From NCBI RefSeq assembly GCF_002157685.2, contig NZ_AP026738.1, forward strand, positions 4,836,001 through 4,900,000: a stretch of DNA of 64,000 bases, written 5' to 3'. Both the position numbers and the translations under genes were made by a program. A model generated the notes under the pieces. It saw only the letters and a program-made list of their open reading frames with translations. It searched no databases and was not told the DNA's origin. Shown here one piece after another: positions 1 through 7,858 of this stretch. The DNA comes from Comamonas thiooxydans (GTDB lineage Bacteria > Pseudomonadota > Gammaproteobacteria > Burkholderiales > Burkholderiaceae_C). Position 1 is the first letter of the stretch. Each line of letters opens with the position of its first letter.

Positions 1-599
1 TCGGCGCTGTTGATCATCACGCGCGGGGCAAAGCTCATGAAGCCCGCGCCACGGTCGGGCTCGATGGCAATGATGTGCGAGACATGAAAGCTCGCATCGC
101 CCAGCAACAGCCGGTCGCCAAGCTTCAGGCCCAGCGCCTCCAGCAGCGGCGCGTCGACCCAGGCATGGCCGCGTTCAGGAATCGCCCGCACTTCCAGATC
201 CGGCTGGCCCGCTCCCTGATTCAGATGCAGGACGCCGCGCAAAGGATAGCCGGGCTCCACGCTCTTGAGCGCCACCAGACGGCTGGCACCACCCTGCTCC
301 TGAGCGGCCCGCGCCATGGTCGGAAAGCTGGCCGTGGCCACGGTCTGCAGCCCCTGCTGCTGTGCCTGCTGCACAAAAACCGCGGGAGCGGGGTTGTCGC
401 TGACCACCACCACATCGCCACCCAGCAACTGGCGGGCGTCACGCTGCAGGCCGGCCTGCAGGCGGTCGGCAAAAAAGCCCACCGAGCTCAGTGCCGCCAC
501 GGCCAGCAGCACGGCCACGATGATCAGGCGCAGCTCGCCAGCGCGCAGATCGCGCCAGAGATTGCGCAGCCCCAGAATCCAGACAGATGATGCTTGCAT
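1..599 (-). CDS. ABC transporter permease, FtsX/YbbP-like (N-terminal part)
   Basis: Reading leftward from an ATG at 599, the frame stays open to the window edge, giving about 199 residues of an N-terminal fragment. It begins with a short basic stretch followed by one hydrophobic membrane segment (about residues 22-42, LRLIIVAVLLAVAALSSVGF). A periplasmic-type region follows with the VVVVSDNPAP motif typical of the MacB-like core of YbbP/FtsX permeases. These permeases work with an LolD-type ATPase in export or extraction across the inner membrane. The substrate cannot be told. It is divergent from the TauE-type gene, with 78 bp between them. Family confidence is good; the rest of the gene is outside the window. 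Confidence 0.75.
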   Translation of the reverse strand, partial: MQASSVWILGLRNLWRDLRAGELRLIIVAVLLAVAALSSVGFFADRLQAGLQRDARQLLGGDVVVVSDNPAPAVFVQQAQQQGLQTVATASFPTMARAAQEQGGASRLVALKSVEPGYPLRGVLHLNQGAGQPDLEVRAIPERGHAWVDAPLLEALGLKLGDRLLLGDASFHVSHIIAIEPDRGAGFMSFAPRVMINSA

Positions 600-677
600 G
601 GTCTGCACGATAGCGCAGCGGCCTGCCGCCATGCCCAAACTGCATGGCAATGCCCTGCTTGAGCGGGACGATAATCG

Positions 678-1463
678 ATGCCTTCAGACGGAGACCAGAA
701 CGTGGAAGTGATCTTGGTGGTGGCCCTGGGGGCTGCGGTGGCGGGCTTTGTGCAGGGGCTGTCGGGCTTTGCCTTCGGCATGGTGGCCATGTCGTTCTGG
801 GCCTGGGTGCTGGAGCCGCAGCTGGCCGCCGTGCTCTCGGTGTTCGGCTCGCTGACGGGCCAGATCATTGCGGCCTTCACCGTGCGGCGCGAATTTCACT
901 GGAAATCGCTGCTGCCGTTCATCGCCGGCGGTCTGGCCGGCATTCCCATGGGCGTGGCCTTGATGCCGCATCTCAATATGGACTGGTTCAAGTTCGGCCT
1001 GGGCTGTCTGCTGGTGCTGTGGTGCCCCGCCATGCTGCTCAGTGCCCACCTGCCCCGGCTGACGCTGGGCGGCGGTCTGATGGCCCGCTGCAGCGATGCG
1101 GTTGCGGGCCTCGTCGGTGGCGCCATGGGCGGACTGGGCGGCTTCAGCGGCACCGTGCCCACGCTGTGGTGCACGCTGCGCGGCTTTGAGCGCCATGTGC
1201 AGCGCACGGTGATCCAGAACTTCAACCTCTCGGTGCTGGCCGTCACCATGGCCAGCTATCTGGCCACCGGCATGGTCAAGCCCGCCATGTGGCAGTCGTT
1301 TGCCGTGGTGCTGCCCGCCGTGCTGGTGCCCGTGATCTTCGGCACCCGTGTCTACAAGGGCGTGAGCGATGCCCGCTTTCGCCAGATCGTGCTGAGCTTG
1401 CTGACCTGCTCGGGCATCGCCATGCTGGCGGCGTCCGTGCCGCGGCTGTTCCTGGCACCGTAA
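678..1463 (+). CDS. TauE/SafE-family sulfite/anion exporter
   Basis: A 261-residue, very hydrophobic protein with about 7-8 membrane segments and the duplicated glycine-rich motifs of the TauE/SafE family (GFVQGLSGFAFGMVAM near the start, GGAMGGLGGFSGTVPTLW in the middle). Family members move sulfite, sulfoacetate or other organosulfur anions across the inner membrane. The ATG at 678 is used; a GTG at 702 is a possible shorter start. It sits 50 bp upstream of the deaminase gene and could be co-transcribed with it. The substrate is unknown, and no sulfonate genes flank it. Confidence 0.85.
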   Translation: MPSDGDQNVEVILVVALGAAVAGFVQGLSGFAFGMVAMSFWAWVLEPQLAAVLSVFGSLTGQIIAAFTVRREFHWKSLLPFIAGGLAGIPMGVALMPHLNMDWFKFGLGCLLVLWCPAMLLSAHLPRLTLGGGLMARCSDAVAGLVGGAMGGLGGFSGTVPTLWCTLRGFERHVQRTVIQNFNLSVLAVTMASYLATGMVKPAMWQSFAVVLPAVLVPVIFGTRVYKGVSDARFRQIVLSLLTCSGIAMLAASVPRLFLAP

Positions 1464-1513
1464 CGTAGAACTGCCTACGGCAAGGCTGATCGCAAGCCAC
1501 TACCATCGGCGGC

Positions 1514-2584
1514 ATGAATGCCGCGCCTACCGCCCCCACACCTGAACTGACCGCCTTTGCCCATGCCATCCCCAAGATGGAGTTGCACTGCCACCTGCTG
1601 GGCACGGTCCGAAAAAACACCTTCATCGAACTGGTGCAGCGCGCCAAAGCGCCGCTGACTCCCGAAGAGATCGAGGCCTTCTACACGCGCGGCGAGAAGC
1701 CCGTGGGCGTGCTGCGCGTGCTGCGCGCACTCGACGAGTGGCTGCTGCAGACGCCGGCCGATCTGGAGCGCATTACCTATGAATATCTGCAGGATGCCGC
1801 CGCCCACCATGTGCGCTATGCCGAATTCTTCTGGAACCCCACGGGCACGGTCCAATGCTCGGGCATGAGCTATGCCGTCGCCCAGCAAGCCATTCTCGCC
1901 GGCGCCGCAGCCGCGCAAAAGGATTGCGGCATACGTGGCCGCCTGGTGCCATCCATCGACCGCGAAGCCCCGGCCGAGGCTGCCGTGCAGATGGTGCAAT
2001 GGATGCTGGACAACCGCCATGACGATGTGCCCGGCATCGGCATCGACTACCGTGAAAACGAGCGCCCGCCCGAGCTGTTTGTCGAAGCCTATGCGCTGGC
2101 GCGTCGCAACGGCCTCAAGACCACGGCCCATGCCAGCGAGTTCGGCCTGCCCTGGAACAATCTGCAAACAGCCATTGAGACTCTCAAGGTGGACCGCGTC
2201 GACCACGGCTACACGGTCATCGACAACCCCGAACTGGCCAAGCGCTGCGCCGACCTGGGCATTGTGTTCACCGTGGTGCCGACCAATTCCTACTATCTGC
2301 GCACGCTGGCACCCGAGCGCTGGGCGCTGGACCACCCGATACGCCAGATGCCCGGCCTGGGCCTTCGCGTGCACCCCAACACCGACGACCCCACGCTGCA
2401 CCATGTGAACCCCACGGGAGCCTGGACCAAGATGGTCAGCGACTTCGGCTTTTCGATGGCCGACCTCAGGGACTTCATGCTCAACGGCATCGATGCGGCC
2501 TGGATAGACGAGAGCGAAAAGCGCAGCCTGCGCCAGCAGTGGGGTGCCGAGTTCGATGCATTGAGCCGCACACACCAATTCTGA
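1514..2584 (+). CDS. Adenosine deaminase-family amidohydrolase
   Basis: A 356-residue protein of the adenosine/AMP deaminase superfamily, a zinc enzyme that deaminates purines (adenosine to inosine, or adenine to hypoxanthine). The zinc and catalytic residues are all visible: HCH at His25/His27, HASE at His206/Glu209, DHG at His231, and the paired Asp291-Asp292 in NTDDP. Two places differ from classical adenosine deaminase: HASE replaces HAGE, and VPTNS replaces the usual CPTSN-type segment. The natural substrate may therefore not be adenosine itself. The length is normal for the family. It probably acts in the cytoplasm in purine salvage; the neighbours do not clarify this. Confidence 0.85.
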   Translation: MNAAPTAPTPELTAFAHAIPKMELHCHLLGTVRKNTFIELVQRAKAPLTPEEIEAFYTRGEKPVGVLRVLRALDEWLLQTPADLERITYEYLQDAAAHHVRYAEFFWNPTGTVQCSGMSYAVAQQAILAGAAAAQKDCGIRGRLVPSIDREAPAEAAVQMVQWMLDNRHDDVPGIGIDYRENERPPELFVEAYALARRNGLKTTAHASEFGLPWNNLQTAIETLKVDRVDHGYTVIDNPELAKRCADLGIVFTVVPTNSYYLRTLAPERWALDHPIRQMPGLGLRVHPNTDDPTLHHVNPTGAWTKMVSDFGFSMADLRDFMLNGIDAAWIDESEKRSLRQQWGAEFDALSRTHQF

Positions 2585-2597
2585 TCAAATATCGCCG

Positions 2598-2635
2598 TAT
2601 AGCTTTTCCAGCAAGCGCTTTAAGCTATAGAAATT
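2598..2635. repeat. AT-rich palindromic element, copy a (GCGC-N5-GCTAT)
   Basis: This lies just after the deaminase stop codon. It carries AGCGCT, four bases, then GCTAT (2614-2628). An 8-bp inverted repeat, TATAGCTT (2598-2605) and AAGCTATA (2622-2629), brackets it. It is one of nine copies with identical internal spacing in this window. Confidence 0.7.
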
Positions 2636-2685
2636 GATTAAGACAGGCATTACGCCCGCCTCCTCTCCTACCGACCATCTGCCCT

Positions 2686-3054
2686 ATGCCATCAGACAAG
2701 CCCGCCAGCCTTGAAGAGATTCAGGCATCCATTGCCAAACTCAGGGTCACCGAGCAGCAGCTCGAGGCCACTGCGCAGAAGTACGAAAGCAAGATGCAAA
2801 GTTCGAGGAAATGGAACTATCTTGCAGTGGCCATGGCCGTGGTGGTCTGCGCCGTGGCCTGGCTCAACCAGGCCTCGCCCTGGCTGCGCTGGGGCGTTCT
2901 GCCCGTGGTGCTCTTCATGGTGCTGTTCTTCGAAGGCATGCGCCGCCTTCTGGGCGTGACCATGCAAAGCAGCATGCGCCAGCTCAAGACCCAGATCCGC
3001 ACACTGGAAACCAGGATGGCCGAGGCACAGGCCACCGGCCAGGATCAGCCATGA
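2686..3054 (+). CDS. Hypothetical membrane protein with coiled-coil ends
   Basis: A 122-residue protein that I cannot assign to a named family. The N-terminal 40 residues are charged and heptad-like (LEEIQASIAKLRVTEQQLEA). Two hydrophobic segments follow (about residues 44-61 and 66-86), and then a second amphipathic helix (MRQLKTQIRTLETRMAEA). The plan suggests an inner-membrane hairpin with both ends in the cytoplasm, perhaps oligomeric. Its TGA overlaps the ATG of the phosphatase gene (ATGA), so the two are probably translationally coupled. No function is claimed. Confidence 0.75.
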   Translation: MPSDKPASLEEIQASIAKLRVTEQQLEATAQKYESKMQSSRKWNYLAVAMAVVVCAVAWLNQASPWLRWGVLPVVLFMVLFFEGMRRLLGVTMQSSMRQLKTQIRTLETRMAEAQATGQDQP

Positions 3055-3542
3055 GCGCCGCCAAACCCGTCCGCGTCCTGATGGTCTGCACCGGCAATAT
3101 CTGCCGCAGCCCCACGGCCCATGGCGTGCTGGAAAAAATGGTGGCGGATGCGGGTCTGCAGCATCGGGTGCAGGTGGACTCCGCCGGCACGCACGGCTAT
3201 CACGTGGGCGAGGCGCCCGATGCCCGCAGCCAGCAACATGCACGCCGCCGGGGCTATGACCTCAGCCGACAGCGTGCGCGGCAGCTGACGAAGCAGGATT
3301 TCGACGCTTTCGATCTGGTACTGGTGATGGACAGCGCCAATGAATCCGCCGCCCGCCGCCTGGCCAGCCCTGCACAGCAGCAGCGCCTGCATCGTCTGAC
3401 CGATTACTGCCAGCACTTCGGGGACCAGGAGGTGCCCGACCCCTACTACGGTGGCGAGCGCGGCTTCGAGCATGTGCTCGATCTGGTGGAAGATGCCTGC
3501 CGAAATCTGCTGCAAAACATCGTCCAGAATCGCCAGACCTGA
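3051..3542 (+). CDS. Low molecular weight protein-tyrosine phosphatase
   Basis: A 163-residue protein with the full signature of the low-Mr phosphotyrosine phosphatase family. The P-loop CTGNICRS lies near the N-terminus (nucleophile Cys13, Arg19), and the general-acid loop DPYYGG lies near residue 133. It hydrolyses phosphotyrosine on proteins; in other bacteria such enzymes antagonise tyrosine kinases that control exopolysaccharide. A longer upstream frame exists, but the ATG at 3051 aligns with the family N-terminus and overlaps the stop of the previous gene. No kinase or polysaccharide genes are nearby. Its operon partners are the membrane protein before it and the CbrC-like gene directly after it. 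Confidence 0.93.
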   Translation: MSAAKPVRVLMVCTGNICRSPTAHGVLEKMVADAGLQHRVQVDSAGTHGYHVGEAPDARSQQHARRRGYDLSRQRARQLTKQDFDAFDLVLVMDSANESAARRLASPAQQQRLHRLTDYCQHFGDQEVPDPYYGGERGFEHVLDLVEDACRNLLQNIVQNRQT

Positions 3543-4094
3543 ATGGAGCTCTCCATGGATTTGCCGAAATTTCGTCTCAGCCCCAATGCCTATGCGCTGG
3601 ATCTGTTTGTGACCGAAAGCGGTATCTGCTCCTGCTGCGGCCAAGCGCGTGAGCTCAAGTACAACAGCTCGTTTTACAGCCGCGAAGAGCCGGACTATCT
3701 CTGCCCCTGGTGCATTGCCGACGGCAGCGCAGCCCAGCGCTACGAGGGTGAATTCAACGACTACCTGGGCATTGAAGGCGTGAGCGCCGATCCCGACGAA
3801 CCTGACAGCATCGTCATGGATCACGTGCTGCTGCTGGAAGTCTGCGAACGCACGCCCAGCTATCACAGCTGGCAGCAGGAGCAATGGCTGGTGCATTGCG
3901 ATCAGCCCTGCGCCTTTCTCGGCTACACCGATTACGCCGAAATCCAGACTCTGCAGGCCGAGCTGCAAGGCGATATCGCCGGCATGCCCGAGCGTTATCT
4001 GCAGGCCATCAGCAAGACCGGCGATCCCGTGGGTGGCTATCTGTTTCGCTGTATGGAGTGCGGCACGCACCGGCTGCATACCGATTGCACCTGA
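3543..4094 (+). CDS. CbrC/UPF0167-family protein
   Basis: A 183-residue protein matching the CbrC (UPF0167) family. It has a zinc-knuckle-like CSCCGQ pair near residue 29-33, LCPWCIADGSAA near residue 55, and a late FRCMECG pair. The four CxxC-type pairs point to metal binding. CbrC was named from a CreBC-regulated colicin E2 tolerance locus in E. coli; its biochemical role is unknown. The ATG at 3543 abuts the phosphatase stop codon; an in-frame ATG at 3555 is an alternative. Tight packing implies an operon with the phosphatase and the small gene downstream. Confidence 0.8.
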   Translation: MELSMDLPKFRLSPNAYALDLFVTESGICSCCGQARELKYNSSFYSREEPDYLCPWCIADGSAAQRYEGEFNDYLGIEGVSADPDEPDSIVMDHVLLLEVCERTPSYHSWQQEQWLVHCDQPCAFLGYTDYAEIQTLQAELQGDIAGMPERYLQAISKTGDPVGGYLFRCMECGTHRLHTDCT

Positions 4095-4097
4095 GGC

Positions 4098-4421
4098 ATG
4101 AATACGGACATCATGCGGGTGGAGTGCAGCCACCATATCGACGCCAGTGAGCCAGATGCCGAGGGCTTTTACGAGTACTACTACGAATACGACATCTACC
4201 GCTTCAGGCTGGGCAATCTGAGCCTGGTGGTGCGCAGCTACAGCGACACCAGCGCGCAGGCCAACGTGCTGCGACTGGAAGAAGCTGGAAAGTCACGCCC
4301 GCTGCAGCCCAAGGATCTGAAAAACCCTCTTGTCCAGCAGGCGCGGGAGCATCTGCAAAGCCTGGGCAAGCAGGAACTGCGCTGGTTCAACACCAGGAAC
4401 GCACGTTACGACCCGCTTTGA
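4098..4421 (+). CDS. Hypothetical protein, Tyr-rich N-terminus
   Basis: A 107-residue soluble protein with no family that I recognise. It has an acidic, tyrosine-rich stretch (FYEYYYEYDIYRF, about residues 24-36) followed by beta-rich sequence and a charged C-terminus. It starts 3 bp after the CbrC-like stop codon, so it is probably the last gene of the small operon that begins at 2686. No signal peptide or membrane segment is seen. I give it no function. Confidence 0.65.
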   Translation: MNTDIMRVECSHHIDASEPDAEGFYEYYYEYDIYRFRLGNLSLVVRSYSDTSAQANVLRLEEAGKSRPLQPKDLKNPLVQQAREHLQSLGKQELRWFNTRNARYDPL

Positions 4422-4744
4422 GCAAGCCGCTGAAGCGCTCAGGCTACGACGCACCCACCGCCAGTTCATGACGGCCGCAGAAGCCCTGCACCGTAGCGCC
4501 CGGAAAATATCAGGCCATGAAGACGCACGTTCGCCATTTCGTGAGCTCATGGCATGTCGGAAAAAGATGCTCCACACATCTACATAGAAGTCGGTGTAGT
4601 CACCCACCACGCAAGGCTGGCCCAGCACCACGGCAGACCGTGGCAGCAGTGCCGACGCCCATGCCGGCTACCGGGTACCGGGTACTGCCCGCGCGCAAGC
4701 CTTCGGAGGTAGGCATGTGATGGAGCGGTCGATCTTCGTGGTGC
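4422..4744. other. Intergenic region between convergent operons
   Basis: This is a 323-bp gap between the converging small operon and the HPPD gene. The only coding-like signal is the fumarylacetoacetase-like scrap on the minus strand described separately. A short tandem duplication of TACCGGG occurs around 4669-4685. I see no clear terminator. Confidence 0.5.
4572..4646 (-). pseudogene. Possible remnant of fumarylacetoacetase
   Basis: On the minus strand, just downstream of the HPPD gene, 25 codons read LPRSAVVLGQPCVVG followed by DYTDFYVDVW. The run PC-VGDYTDFY is the highly conserved active-site stretch of fumarylacetoacetate hydrolase, where DYTDFY supplies the metal-binding Asp. Homology stops on both sides: the next residues do not match the expected HATNVG segment, and there is no rest of the gene. 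Fumarylacetoacetase acts two steps after HPPD in tyrosine breakdown, so a decayed copy here makes biological sense. The match is short and could be chance. Confidence 0.4.
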
Positions 4745-5833
4745 TCACTCCTTGGCGGTTTCGAGCACGCCGCGGTTGATCTGGTCGCGTTCCATGGACT
4801 CGAACAGCGCCTTGAAATTGCCCTCGCCGAAGCCTTCGCGGTAGTTGCCCTTGCGCTCGATGAACTCGAAGAACACGGGGCCCAACAGCGGCTCGGAGAA
4901 GATCTGCAACAGCAGGCGTGGCTGGCCGCCTTCGGTGGTGCCATCCAGCAAGATGCCACGCGACTGCAGCTCGCCCACGGGCTGGCCGTGGCCGGGTAGG
5001 CGCTTGGCGAGGTTCTCGTAATAGATGTCGTTGGGCGCAGTCAGCAGCGGAATGCCGGCCATCTGCAGGCTGTCGATGGCCGTGGGCAGGTCTTCGCACA
5101 ACAGCGCGATGTGCTGTATGCCCTCGCCGTTGAACTTCATCAGGAATTCCTCGATCTGGCCACCGCCCTGCTTGGCTTCTTCGTTCAGAGGAATGCGGAT
5201 CAGGCCGTCAGGCGCAGTCATGGCCTTGGAGGTCAGGCCCGTGTACTCGCCCTGGATGTCAAAGTAGCGGATCTCCTGGAAGTTGAACAGCTTGTTGTAG
5301 AAGTCGGCCCAGTAGGCCATGCGGCCGCGATAGACGTTATGTGTGAGGTGATCGACGACCTGGAAACCGTGGCCCTTGGGATTGCGGTCCACACCGGGCA
5401 GAAACTCGAAGTCGATGTCGTAGATGGACTTGCCGTCTTCGTAGCGGTCGATCAGGTACAGCGGCGCACCACCGATGCCCTTGATGGCTGGCAGGCGCAG
5501 TTCCATGGGGCCGGTGGGAATGTCCACGGGCTGGGCGCCCAGTTCCAGCGCGCGCTTGTAGGCCTTGTGCGCATCCTTGACGCGGAAGGCCAGGCCGCAG
5601 GCACTGGGACCGTGCTCGGCCGTGAAATAGGCTGCCTGACTCTTGGGCTCGCGGTTGATGATGAAATTGATGCCGCCCTGGCGATACAGCACCACGTCCT
5701 TGGAGCGATGCTTGGCCACCAGCGTGAAGCCCAGCTTCTCGAACAGCGGCTCCAGCACGCCGTCTGCAGGCGAGGCGAACTCGACGAACTCAAAGCCGCA
5801 CAGGCCCATGGGGTTTTCGAACAAATCGGTCAT
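4745..5833 (-). CDS. hpd: 4-hydroxyphenylpyruvate dioxygenase
   Basis: A 362-residue HPPD. It converts 4-hydroxyphenylpyruvate to homogentisate with O2 in tyrosine and phenylalanine catabolism. Two vicinal-oxygen-chelate halves are present. The Fe(II) facial triad is visible: His162 in VVDHLTHNV, His241 in IQHIAL and Glu323 in FFEFIERKG. The C-terminal motifs LLLQIFSE and [14 protein letters not shown] are typical. I start at the ATG at 5833 ([10 protein letters not shown]); the frame runs further upstream but overlaps the RidA gene. It is the last gene of a leftward cluster with RidA, an amino acid permease and an FAD oxidoreductase. Homogentisate dioxygenase is not in the window. Confidence 0.95.
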   Translation of the reverse strand: MTDLFENPMGLCGFEFVEFASPADGVLEPLFEKLGFTLVAKHRSKDVVLYRQGGINFIINREPKSQAAYFTAEHGPSACGLAFRVKDAHKAYKRALELGAQPVDIPTGPMELRLPAIKGIGGAPLYLIDRYEDGKSIYDIDFEFLPGVDRNPKGHGFQVVDHLTHNVYRGRMAYWADFYNKLFNFQEIRYFDIQGEYTGLTSKAMTAPDGLIRIPLNEEAKQGGGQIEEFLMKFNGEGIQHIALLCEDLPTAIDSLQMAGIPLLTAPNDIYYENLAKRLPGHGQPVGELQSRGILLDGTTEGGQPRLLLQIFSEPLLGPVFFEFIERKGNYREGFGEGNFKALFESMERDQINRGVLETAKE

Positions 5834-5873
5834 GAGGTGGTTTCCTGAAAAAATGAAATTGATGATGGCGCGA

Positions 5874-6254
5874 TCAGTCGGTTTTATCCAGTGCCTGGAC
5901 TTCGATCTCAACGCCAACGCCAAAAACCAGCTGGGCCTGCACCAGGCTGCGCACCGGGTAACGGCCTTCCTTGAAATAGCTGGCATAGACCTTGTTGAAA
6001 GCATCGAAATGAGCCAGGTCGCTGAGCCAGATATTGGCCTTCACCACGTCGTCCAGAGAGCTGCCCACTGCCTCCAGCCGCGCCGCGATGGCCTTGAGCA
6101 CGGCATGCGTCTGCTCTTCGATGGGGCCGGTGAGCGGGCGCTTGTCCTCGCCGAAGGGGATCTGCCCCGACAGCATCAGAAGGCCGCCTGCGCGGACTGC
6201 GGAAGAGAAGGGCATGCCGCCGGGCGCGGGATAAAAGGTTGCAGTGGAGTTCAT
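5874..6254 (-). CDS. RidA/YjgF-family imine deaminase
   Basis: A 126-residue RidA-family protein. RidA members hydrolyse reactive enamine/imine intermediates released by PLP or FAD enzymes to keto acids plus ammonia. The family motifs are present: SGQIPF with the glycine-rich loop, the core [18 protein letters not shown], and [11 protein letters not shown] carrying the conserved arginine near residue 103. I start at the ATG at 6254 (MNSTATFYP), because the upstream extension is poor sequence. It sits 40 bp upstream of HPPD and downstream of the permease. A role in finishing the deamination of an aromatic amino acid imine to the keto acid used by HPPD is an inference from context. Confidence 0.9.
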   Translation of the reverse strand: MNSTATFYPAPGGMPFSSAVRAGGLLMLSGQIPFGEDKRPLTGPIEEQTHAVLKAIAARLEAVGSSLDDVVKANIWLSDLAHFDAFNKVYASYFKEGRYPVRSLVQAQLVFGVGVEIEVQALDKTD

Positions 6255-6409
6255 CGCAGTGCTCTCAAGGTTCAGGTGGTTACAACAGGCTGACGCAAAG
6301 TCTGCGCAAGCCCACATTCACACGACTTACGAAAATCAGGTTCGGACAAGAGCTTTTTCCTCAAAAAAACAGTCCTGGCGCCTCCTTGTTTGCGTAAGTC
6401 CTCTTTCAA

Positions 6410-7810
6410 TCAAACCGCAGTCTGCACCAGCCGAGCGGGCTGGCGAAAAACCATGCGGTACATGGCATAGACCGCCAGTACCCACACCGGAATGGCATAG
6501 GCAGAGGCACGTACTCCGGGAGTGAGCAGCATCACGACCACCACCAGCACCATGGCCGCCAGACAGATGTAGTTGGTCAGCGGGAACAGCGGTGCCTTGA
6601 AGCTGCGCGGCGTGTTCTTGGCATCATGTAGCTTGCGGTAGTTCAGGTGCGAAATGATGATGATGGTCCAGATGATCACCAGCGCAGCCGTGATCAACGA
6701 GATCAGCAGCTCGATCACGCCGGCAGGCGCCACATAGTTCAGCACCACGCAGAAGGCAGTGACGATGCCGGGGTAGACGATGGCCTTCACGGGCACGCCG
6801 CGCTTGTTGACTTCGGCCAGCGACTTGGGGGCGTTGCCTTCCTGGGCCATGCCGTACAGCAGACGGCTGGAGCTGTAGACCATGCTGTTGTAGACCGACA
6901 ACGTGGCCGTGAGGATCACGAAATTCAGCATATGCGCGGCCAGGTGTTCGCCCATTCCCGAGAACACCAGCACAAAGGGGCTGCTGCTGTAGGTACCGCC
7001 ACCGGCCTTGAGCTGAGCCACTAGATCGGTCCAGGGCGTCAGCGACAGCAGCACGGCCATCGAGCCCACATAGAACAGCAGCACACGCACCATGAGCTGA
7101 TTGATCGCCTTTGGGATGACCTTGCGCGGCTCTTCGGTTTCTGCGGCGGCAAAGCCCAGCATTTCCACGCCACCGAAAGCGAACATGATGAAGGCAAAGG
7201 CCATGAACAGACCCTTGAAGCCGTTCGGCAGGAAGCCACCATGCGTCCACAGGTTGCTGATCGTCTGCGTGGGGTTGTGCGTGGTGGACAGCAGGTAGAT
7301 GCCCGTGGCGATCATCGCCACCACGGCCACGATCTTGATCAGCGCGAACCAGAACTCAAACTCGCCATAGGCCTTGACGTTGATGAAGTTCACGCCGTTG
7401 ATAAGCACAAAGCAAACGGCGGCCGTCACCCAGACCGGGATATCGGGCCACCAGAACTGGATGAACTTGCCCACGGCGGTCAGCTCCAGCATGCCCACCA
7501 GCACATAGAGGGCCACGCAGTTCCAGCCCGACAGGAAACCGGCAAAGCGCCCCACGTATCGGTTGGCGAAATAGCTGAACGAACCGGCAGAGGGCTCCTC
7601 GACCAGCATCTCGCCCAAGAAACGCATGATGAAGAAGATCAGCAGGCCGCCGATGGTATAGCCCAGCAACACGCCAGGGCCGGCCAGCTCGATGATGCCG
7701 GCCGAGCCCAGAAACAGCCCGGTGCCTATGGTGCCGCCCAGCGCAATCAGCTGGATATGGCGGTTCTTGAGCTTGCGCTCCAGGTGCCCGTTGGGAGAAG
7801 GGGTATGCAT
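6410..7810 (-). CDS. Amino acid permease, AroP/PheP/ProY-like (APC family)
   Basis: A 466-residue inner-membrane amino acid/H+ symporter with 12 predicted helices. It begins with the family motif LKNRHIQLIALGGTIGTGLF and has VEMLGFAAAETEEPRKVIPKA in the middle. Both are hallmarks of the amino acid transporter (AAT) branch, which includes AroP, PheP, ProY, GabP and CycA. Next to HPPD and RidA, an aromatic amino acid is the best guess for the substrate, but sequence alone cannot fix it. It lies between the oxidoreductase gene (48 bp upstream) and the RidA gene (155 bp downstream), all on the minus strand. Confidence 0.9.
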   Translation of the reverse strand: MHTPSPNGHLERKLKNRHIQLIALGGTIGTGLFLGSAGIIELAGPGVLLGYTIGGLLIFFIMRFLGEMLVEEPSAGSFSYFANRYVGRFAGFLSGWNCVALYVLVGMLELTAVGKFIQFWWPDIPVWVTAAVCFVLINGVNFINVKAYGEFEFWFALIKIVAVVAMIATGIYLLSTTHNPTQTISNLWTHGGFLPNGFKGLFMAFAFIMFAFGGVEMLGFAAAETEEPRKVIPKAINQLMVRVLLFYVGSMAVLLSLTPWTDLVAQLKAGGGTYSSSPFVLVFSGMGEHLAAHMLNFVILTATLSVYNSMVYSSSRLLYGMAQEGNAPKSLAEVNKRGVPVKAIVYPGIVTAFCVVLNYVAPAGVIELLISLITAALVIIWTIIIISHLNYRKLHDAKNTPRSFKAPLFPLTNYICLAAMVLVVVVMLLTPGVRASAYAIPVWVLAVYAMYRMVFRQPARLVQTAV

Positions 7811-7858
7811 GGTTTGTCTCCTGTTATCTATATCTACCTATGCGAATCCGAAAAGCGC

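Noticed and set aside
3045..4136. A long minus-strand frame opposite the phosphatase and CbrC-like genes
   Set aside because: Both plus-strand genes show clear motifs and coupling; the antisense frame has none.
4293..4631. A minus-strand frame containing the fumarylacetoacetase-like motif as a functional gene
   Set aside because: Only about 25 codons match the family; the rest is unrelated and overlaps a plus-strand gene, so I treat it as a remnant.
4669..4685. Tandem TACCGGG repeat as a regulatory array
   Set aside because: Only two units; too short to mean much.
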